A stretch of 64,000 nucleotides of DNA from Andalucia godoyi (lineage: Eukaryota; Discoba; Jakobea; Jakobida; Andaluciidae), in NCBI GenBank assembly GCA_009859145.1, contig VRVR01000037.1, forward strand, positions 76,892 through 140,891, read 5' to 3'. Both the position numbers and the translations under genes were made by a program. Positions within the stretch are counted from its first letter, which is position 1. The number at the start of each line of letters is the position of its first letter. This document shows, in pieces, positions 58,758 through 64,000 of this stretch. Below the pieces are notes generated by a model. The model made no database searches. It saw nothing but the letters and a program-made list of their open reading frames with translations, and was not told the DNA's origin.

Positions 58758-59057
58758 ACAGTATCATGCCTGGCACGCAAGTTTAATGCACCACCATACT
58801 GGTGTCTACCATTCCCCTCGATGAAGACTATAGGTAACTCGGCTCTCAGAGCTCCCAAATTTCTACGCACACTCTGGCAATGGCTGTAGTGGACGAGCTG
58901 GCCGCCGCACCTCGGTTGTCGAAATTCTCGTCGTTTTCTTTTGTTGTCATTCCCTGCGTTGTGCTTGTTGTTGTCGCTGCTACTACTACTACCACGACTA
59001 CTACTACCACTACTACTACCACTATTATTCAGAGAATACAGCATATCAAAAGGATAG
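58758..59057. other. Gap between JJJ1 gene and COMM-domain exon
   Basis: 300 bp with a CTA/ACT trinucleotide array (about 58979-59030) that forms most of the pyrimidine-poor stretch before an ATAG acceptor at 59054-59057. A frame from 58880 (MAVVDELAAAPRLSKFSS) might be an exon, but no GTATG donor is present. Confidence 0.45.
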
Positions 59058-59240
59058 GGAATGACGTTGAATGTTGTTCAAAAGATTGAATGGTCTTTGG
59101 CGGTTGACCGCTGTTCATGGACGTTTGTAGTTGGAGACGATGCCTCACAGAGAATATCGTTTGTCACTGACAAGCAAGAGCTGGAAATGCTCTATCATGC
59201 TCTTGAGAAGATTCAAGAACAAGTCGATTCTCTTTCATAA
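59058..59240 (+). CDS. COMM-domain C-terminal exon (COMMD10-like), N-terminus not found
   Basis: The frame reads NVVQKIEWSLAVDRCSW and then QRISFVTDKQELEMLYHALE and KIQEQVDSLS before TAA. This resembles the end of the COMM domain, closest in form to COMMD10 (which ends with a similar Leu-x-x-IQxQxDSL helix). COMMD proteins form the ten-subunit ring of the Commander complex in endosomal recycling. An in-frame stop lies just upstream within ATAG, so the coding exon either begins after an intron end at 59057 or at the ATG at 59061. The usual helical N-domain of about 100 residues has no room in the 300 bp before it, so the gene is either COMM-only, has a distant exon, or is a remnant. Confidence 0.5.
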   Translation, partial: GMTLNVVQKIEWSLAVDRCSWTFVVGDDASQRISFVTDKQELEMLYHALEKIQEQVDSLS

Positions 59241-59465
59241 GATATCCCCACTGCCATGCTCTGCTGTGGTGTCCCATTCGACTTCCAAAATTTGCGCCTT
59301 TGCAATGCTTCCCATCTTGTTGGTTTTTCCGGTTTTTTTTAATTAATTTTTTTTGGTTTTTTTAAAATAATGATGATTAAAATTAAAATAATTCATAATA
59401 AGTCAGTAATAAATTAAGATAATTTCTCGTGATCAACCTGTCGCTGTTGATTGAAGTTACTTGAT
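59241..59465. other. 3' region of COMM exon and GT13 gene
   Basis: 225 bp, strongly AT-rich from 59330 (TTTTTTAATTAATTTTTTTTGG and AAAT repeats), serving as overlapping 3' UTRs of convergent genes. No gene seen. Confidence 0.55.
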
Positions 59466-61229
59466 CTAAGCAGGGACGCAGGGGCATAGACGAGCGGTGT
59501 CTGCATGCCTGCCATCGCAAGTGGAGACCATTTCGGTAACGAGGCACCAGCCATTGTACTTGTTGGAAACGGACGGCACATAGTTTGGAATATCCGGGCC
59601 CCATTCCTTGCTGCATCCCTTCTCACACGGGAAATACTTTTTCAGTTCGCTGCAGTAATTCAAGAATTCCAGTTCAGAGTCTGCGCATGCCAGGCTTTGC
59701 TTTTTGCAGACAAGATCGCAAGATTCCCCCATCGCGCCAATACGGAGTTTGGAATCCTTGCGCGGAGATATTCGGAATGGAGATCCGTCAGGAAACAAAT
59801 CACAGCGCTTTTGGTCCACAAGCAGCACGGTTGAACCGGGAGAAGCTTTGGGTCGCAAAGGAATCATGCTGTGGAAATGCGAGCGCGCATAGTCATAAAT
59901 ATTGTATCTGTGTTGCAAGATGGAATACGACTGCCGAGTGTACAGCTCGACCTTGACAGAAGCATCGTTTTCAAGGCCACGTTCCAAGAGAGCTTTCGAT
60001 TCCTCGAGATATGTCTCATAGTGCAAATAATCTAGATCCCCAAAATCGGCAAATTCCTTGGAATCGTAGAAAGCGACTCGAGACAAGAACTTGCGGTACT
60101 CTGCTGAACTGACATGGGCACCCTCTTCCCCAATATTAAAGTTACGGGAGACTTCAGGGATGATGCACGATCTGCCTTGATGTTGTGCATCCGCCCGCAT
60201 CCAGTGATCCCAATGATTTCGAGGCCATTTTGAAGTTAATTCTGCCCACAAGTTCCTGTGCAACATCCAGCCAAGACCCGGGAAGAAGTCGGTTCGCATA
60301 AGACGATCGGATCGCAAATCAAAGACATCGCCAAATCCATTATCATTCCACGACGAAACACACCATGCCCTCTCTTCTTCGTCAAGAAGAAATGGAGCCG
60401 CGATGTCAAACAAATGCAAAACGTCGTGTGACAGAACTAGATCGTCCTCCACCATAATCGCATAATCGTAGCGATCATCCAATTCAGGATCGAAGAAGCT
60501 ACTGTCCAAGATCCGTTTGTAATGAGCTGCGAGGAATTCCGTCCCAGATGATGCCCATGCCGGTCTGTCTGTGTGCTGAACGTGCGATACATCAAGACCC
60601 AGTCCCCGCTGGGAAGCCACGAATTCTCGCGCAAACCTGCCCACACTCGCATCTGTCCCGTCTTGTGAGATGACGATGGAAAAATCCTCTATTCCAGGGA
60701 TAGAAATGAGAGCATTCAGCGTTTTCTCCAAATAGGGAACCCGGTTGTAGCACAGGACAATGATCACCGTATTTTGGCCAATGTTCGCATAATACGATCC
60801 AGAACTGCTTTTGGTATTCCTCTTCCTTGGAGATTTCTTATTCTGTGGATGTACGCGCTTTTCCGCACTGTTCGACAATGGATCATTCCTTTGCTGAGAC
60901 TCTGAATACGCAGCGAGAACCTTGTCAGACGCTTCCAGGGTCGCTTGCACAGAAGACAGTGTCTCTCTGACCGATTGCATAAATACATCAAGTCTGTTCA
61001 GCAAAGTATTCAGTGAAGCTATGTTCTGCGGGTTGGTTTGGCCCTTTTTTGGTCGGAAGACAGTCTTCTTCGTGGCCATCGAAGACGCATCATGAGCCGG
61101 CTCTAGAAAAATGGACAGTGCATCATGCTGAACAATCCAAAGAGCAAGAAGAGCGTATACAACTATAACAGCCAATAGCCAGGAGGGAAGGCGTCTATTC
61201 GACCTTGGAACTCTTGGAGCCGGTTCCAT
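59466..61229 (-). CDS. GT13 N-acetylglucosaminyltransferase (GnT-I/POMGnT1-like) with MGAT5-like Cys-rich tail
   Basis: 587 aa from ATG 61229 (MEPAPRVPRSNRRLPSWLL); earlier in-frame starts are TTG. It is a type II membrane protein: short basic tail, TM anchor at about 17-36 (LLAVIVVYALLALWIV), then a stem. The GT13 catalytic domain spans about residues 150-400: IIVLCYNRVPYLEKTLNALI, the metal site VEDDLVLS (EDD, as in GnT-I), FFPGLGWMLHRNLW and NFGEEGAH-like NIGEEGAHVSS. GnT-I starts hybrid and complex N-glycans in the Golgi. The last 90 residues form a Cys-rich module (GESCDLVCKKQSLACADSE to CPCVPA) like the C-terminus of MGAT5. This fusion is unusual. The acceptor is not determined. Confidence 0.85.
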   Translation of the reverse strand: MEPAPRVPRSNRRLPSWLLAVIVVYALLALWIVQHDALSIFLEPAHDASSMATKKTVFRPKKGQTNPQNIASLNTLLNRLDVFMQSVRETLSSVQATLEASDKVLAAYSESQQRNDPLSNSAEKRVHPQNKKSPRKRNTKSSSGSYYANIGQNTVIIVLCYNRVPYLEKTLNALISIPGIEDFSIVISQDGTDASVGRFAREFVASQRGLGLDVSHVQHTDRPAWASSGTEFLAAHYKRILDSSFFDPELDDRYDYAIMVEDDLVLSHDVLHLFDIAAPFLLDEEERAWCVSSWNDNGFGDVFDLRSDRLMRTDFFPGLGWMLHRNLWAELTSKWPRNHWDHWMRADAQHQGRSCIIPEVSRNFNIGEEGAHVSSAEYRKFLSRVAFYDSKEFADFGDLDYLHYETYLEESKALLERGLENDASVKVELYTRQSYSILQHRYNIYDYARSHFHSMIPLRPKASPGSTVLLVDQKRCDLFPDGSPFRISPRKDSKLRIGAMGESCDLVCKKQSLACADSELEFLNYCSELKKYFPCEKGCSKEWGPDIPNYVPSVSNKYNGWCLVTEMVSTCDGRHADTARLCPCVPA

Positions 61230-62088
61230 TGGACGACAATCCGGATTTCTGAAACCCAAAATCAAAGGGAGAAGAAGAGGAAAAAGAAAAAGAAAATACT
61301 CTCAAGTATTTTATCGTTCCACTTGGGTAGACTACAGTACACCACATTTGTGCATCAATGCTGAACATCAAACAAAAAACAACATCAAACCGGAAGTAGA
61401 TATGTTTTTTCGAACCCTTTTTGGGGACGCGATGTGTTTTCCCACCGTAATCCAGTCTAGAAGGGTCCTTATTCTTCTATTGTTCTCTGTTTGCTTTTTT
61501 TATAATCGAACCCTCAAGCAGCACCTTTCATCAAAGGCAAAGCATCTCATGGCTCCAAAGGGGGATCTTCCGACAGGCTCAAACCGACCACATTCTGTTT
61601 CCCCCAACGGTCATTTTTGAGTGTTGAATCGCTTGGGGAATATGCTGGTTGCGATGACCCTTTGATGTCAAGCAATCTGCATTGAAGAGGTGGTGCTCGC
61701 CCCCCAATTAAAGAAGCAAAAAACACGTGGCTTGGCTCTGTCCTCGGTGACAAGCTAGCCGATAATGATCAATAGGTGGCGGTGTTTACTGCATTCCGCT
61801 GTTCCTCACTTGCTGTCGGGCTTGATGCTAGCGAGTCAGTGTCACTGCATCAAGCGGCTGACAGGTGTGAGGACTTGTGACCGGTAAGCGGGCATCAGTC
61901 TGACACACAAAACACAAAAATCAAAACCCGCCCCCATTGCAATTCACATTCAGCGAAAAAAAAAATTTAACAATAAAGAACGACGTAAAAGAAAACAGGA
62001 AACACTCTCAACTTGTCTCTCGAATCGGCTTTCGTTTTCTCTTCTTGTTTTTACCGCTCTGTTTTTTTCTTGTTTGTCGGCGCTGAAC
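61230..62088. other. Divergent upstream region GT13 / importin beta-1
   Basis: 859 bp, including copy B of the dispersed repeat (61470-61780), a GTGACTCAGT-type patch (61830-61880) and an A-run (61958-61967). No conserved ORF. Confidence 0.6.
61470..61780 (+). repeat. Dispersed repeat, copy B
   Basis: About 310 bp that align with copy A (38581-39090) in reverse orientation, without copy A's 190-bp insert. The best-matching part is 61583-61775. It lies in the shared upstream region of a divergent gene pair, as copy A does. Frames in this copy are interrupted, so it is not an intact coding element. Confidence 0.75.
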
Positions 62089-64000
62089 ATGAATCTTGAT
62101 TCTGGATTTGTTCACTCTATATTGGCAGCTCTCCAGCTCGCTGGAACAGGAGGTATGTCGACAACATGTCGCTATTGTTTCTTCCTTTTTTTCCCCCTTC
62201 CCTGTTATACCACCATCATCAACATTGAGTGCTTATGTGTGTGTTTTTGTTTTGCTTTCTAATTCTCAGACAAGGCGGGGGAAGCACAGCTTGTGTCTCA
62301 CTACCAATCATCCTATGAGCATTTCATGGCTTCGTTGGCTGCGATTGCTGCTGAAGAGTCTATCCAGAATGCTGCTGCCCGTCAGTTGGCATCGGTTTAC
62401 CTGAAGAACGCAATTACGTCGAAGAATGCTTTGCTGCACCAGACTCTTGGAGACTCCTGGGCTCGCGTGTCACCGGATTGCAGGAAGTTTGTTCAAGAGG
62501 CTTCATTGCGTTCGCTGATGAGTGCAGACCGCTCTGTTCGTATGGCTGGAGCTCAAGCTATTGACGCACTTGCGCAAGTTGAGCTTCCACGAGGGCTTTG
62601 GCCGACGCTGATGCAAACGCTTCTGCAAGGAGTGGAGTCTGAGCATGCGCCGGTTTCGTTGAAAGAAGCATGTCTTTTTGTTCTTGGATATATCTCCGAA
62701 TCTGTGAAACCGTCGTCTGTTCTTGAACGAGAGTCGTCATCGATTCTCACGGCGCTATGCATCGGCATGGCCTTCACATCAAAGGATGTTGTGGCAACCG
62801 CAGATATCCGAAGGGCGGCGGTGAGTGCTCTAACCAATGCACTGCGATTTGTGCGTCGTCACTTTTCCGATGCAAAGGAAAGAGATTACATCTTCAAGTG
62901 TGCTCTGGACTGCTGCTTGTACAAGCCGTCGTCTGCGCTGAGGAAGGCTTCGTTTGCTTGTTTGGCTGAGATAGTGATGCATTACTATGAGTTTTTGGAG
63001 CCATACTTGTCGCAAATTTGGAATGCGACCATTTCATGCATGACGGAAACAGCACTTGCTCTTCCGGAAGAACAGGAAGTTGCAATGTCTGCTATCGAAG
63101 TGTGGTCGGAAATTGCGGAAACGGAGATTAATTGCATTGATCTTTTGAGACAGAATCCTGGTGTTAGCCCCCATGAGTTGGGCATCGTTTACTTGAAGGT
63201 CTTGGATTTCGCGAAAGCACCGTTGGTGGAAATGCTACTTTCTTGCATGAAGAAACAGAATTCTCATTCCCAAGACTCTGATACGTGGGATGTTGCTACT
63301 GCTGCATCTACTTGCTTGACTCTTGTGGTCTCTGCGATGGGTGACGAGTTGGTTTCGCTTGTGATGCCTTTCGTCGAGGCTAATGTCCAAAACCAGGATT
63401 GGCACTGCCGGGAAGCCGCTGTCATGGCTTTCGGATGCCTTTTGGAAGGCCCTTCTGAAGATCGAATGGAACCGTATGTTAGCAATGCGCTACCATTGCT
63501 GTTGAATCATGTTCGAGATACGTATGCTATTGTCAAGGATTCGTCAGCGTGGTGTGTGTCTCGTATTGCCGAATTGTTCCCAGGTACTATCTTACTTCAG
63601 CCGGAAAATCTTAACAGATCAGTGGAAACTATTATTTATGTGTTGATGCACGATAGCCCGCGTGTCGCCCATCACGCTGCTGCTGCTTTGTCGCACATTC
63701 TGGAATGCATTGCACAAGACTCGGAAAGGTACTCTGCCGCCAAATCTGCGTTTTTGGTTTCTTCGGAATTCATTGCTAGTGCGCTCTTCCAGTCGTTGGA
63801 TCGAGATGATTCTGATGATGATAATTTGGATGTGGAAGTGACCGATTGCCTTCGATTCCTGATACAGGTCAACGAAGCATTTTGCGCACCAATTTACACG
63901 AACATTGTGCAGAGACTTCTTGCAGCTGAGCAAGACTCCAATTTTGAGCGTGCAGGATTACTGATTGGAGTTGCGAGCGAAATTTTGCAGGCCATGCGAC
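62089..64000 (+). CDS. KPNB1: Importin subunit beta-1 (karyopherin beta), 3' partial, intron near start
   Basis: Exon 1 is 62089-62152 (MNLDSGFVHSILAALQLAGTG) and exon 2 starts at 62270 and runs off the right edge; no stop occurs before base 64000. The junction splits an Asp codon after its first base. Importin-beta HEAT repeats are clear: LKNAITSK, LFVLGYISES, SALTNALRFVRRHF, DWHCREAAVMAFGCLLEGP (the classic DWRxRxAAxxAxGxxxEG motif) and VKDSSAWCVSRIAELFP. It carries cargo through nuclear pores and binds RanGTP via its N-terminal repeats. About 600 of the usual 870 residues are in the window. Confidence 0.95.
62153..62269 (+). other. Importin beta-1 intron (117 nt)
   Basis: Begins GTATGT and ends TTCTCAG, phase 1, after codon 21. 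It is the shortest intron placed here, with a T-rich 3' half. Confidence 0.9.

Noticed and set aside
59256-59340. Short minus frame MGSIAKAQILEVEWDTTAE after the COMM exon
   Set aside because: Looks superficially like a COMM strand but ends after 27 codons and is antisense to the 3' UTR; no support.
61547-61753. 68-codon minus frame in repeat copy B
   Set aside because: Lies in a different frame from the counterpart in copy A; no conserved protein.
1-64000. CRISPR arrays, rRNA or tRNA genes, spliceosomal snRNAs
   Set aside because: No direct-repeat/spacer pattern, and no rRNA, tRNA or U-snRNA signature seen on either strand by eye; a covariance-model scan was not possible.

Overview
The window is nuclear DNA from a eukaryotic microbe. 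It holds about 25 protein genes on both strands in 64 kb. Most are single uninterrupted reading frames, including one of 13.6 kb, and gene ends often lie only 100-400 bp apart. The four introns I can place are 117-193 nt long, sit at or near the 5' end of their genes, and all begin GTATGT or GTATGC. The organism makes a motile cilium or flagellum, judging by CFAP20 and an ODAD2/ARMC4-type outer-dynein-arm docking protein. DHFR is fused to thymidylate synthase, which is typical of plants, alveolates, stramenopiles and other non-opisthokont lineages. I see no plastid gene. A heterotrophic, intron-poor flagellate, for example a labyrinthulomycete-like stramenopile, would fit, but the sequence does not let me name it.

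Layout. 1-6422 (+): BEACH/WD40 giant protein, cut by the left edge. 6542-20170 (-): TRRAP/Tra1 pseudokinase. 20768-21569 (-): Rab5. 22463-23218 (+): CFAP20. 23731-25251 (-): FLVCR-like MFS transporter. 25435-27207 (+): DHFR-TS. 27594-28412 (+): SAM methyltransferase. 28609-29532 (-): unknown mitochondrial protein. 29858-34240 (-): ODAD2-like ARM-repeat protein. 34736-36991 (+): TORTIFOLIA1/SPIRAL2-like microtubule protein. 37253-37758 (-): NDUFS6. 39428-42046 (+): PAS protein. 42502-44040 (+): unknown membrane protein. 44447-45334 (+): CHCH protein. 45896-47644 (-): EF-hand/RCC1 fusion. 47972-48667 (+): EIF1AD. 49165-50127 (+): unknown. 50543-51346 (+): PhyH dioxygenase. About 51600-51890 (-): decayed TnpB/Fanzor-like fragment. 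52269-53909 (+): coiled-coil protein. 54303-55361 (+): NEK kinase. 55644-56597 (-): unknown. 57042-58757 (+): JJJ1/DNAJC21. 59058-59240 (+): COMMD-like terminal exon. 59466-61229 (-): GT13 glycosyltransferase with an MGAT5-like Cys-rich tail. 62089 to the right edge (+): importin beta-1.

The genes do not form an operon-like pathway. Recurrent themes are cilium and microtubule biology (CFAP20, ODAD2, TOR1-like, NEK, coiled-coil protein), mitochondria (NDUFS6, CHCH, the 28.6-29.5 kb protein), membrane traffic (BEACH, Rab5) and RNA or ribosome work (EIF1AD, JJJ1, methyltransferase).

The most unusual non-genic signals are the Fanzor/TnpB relic near 51.7 kb and a diverged repeat pair in opposite orientation (about 38.58-39.09 kb and 61.47-61.78 kb). 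Each repeat copy lies between a divergent gene pair. I found no rRNA, tRNA or CRISPR array.
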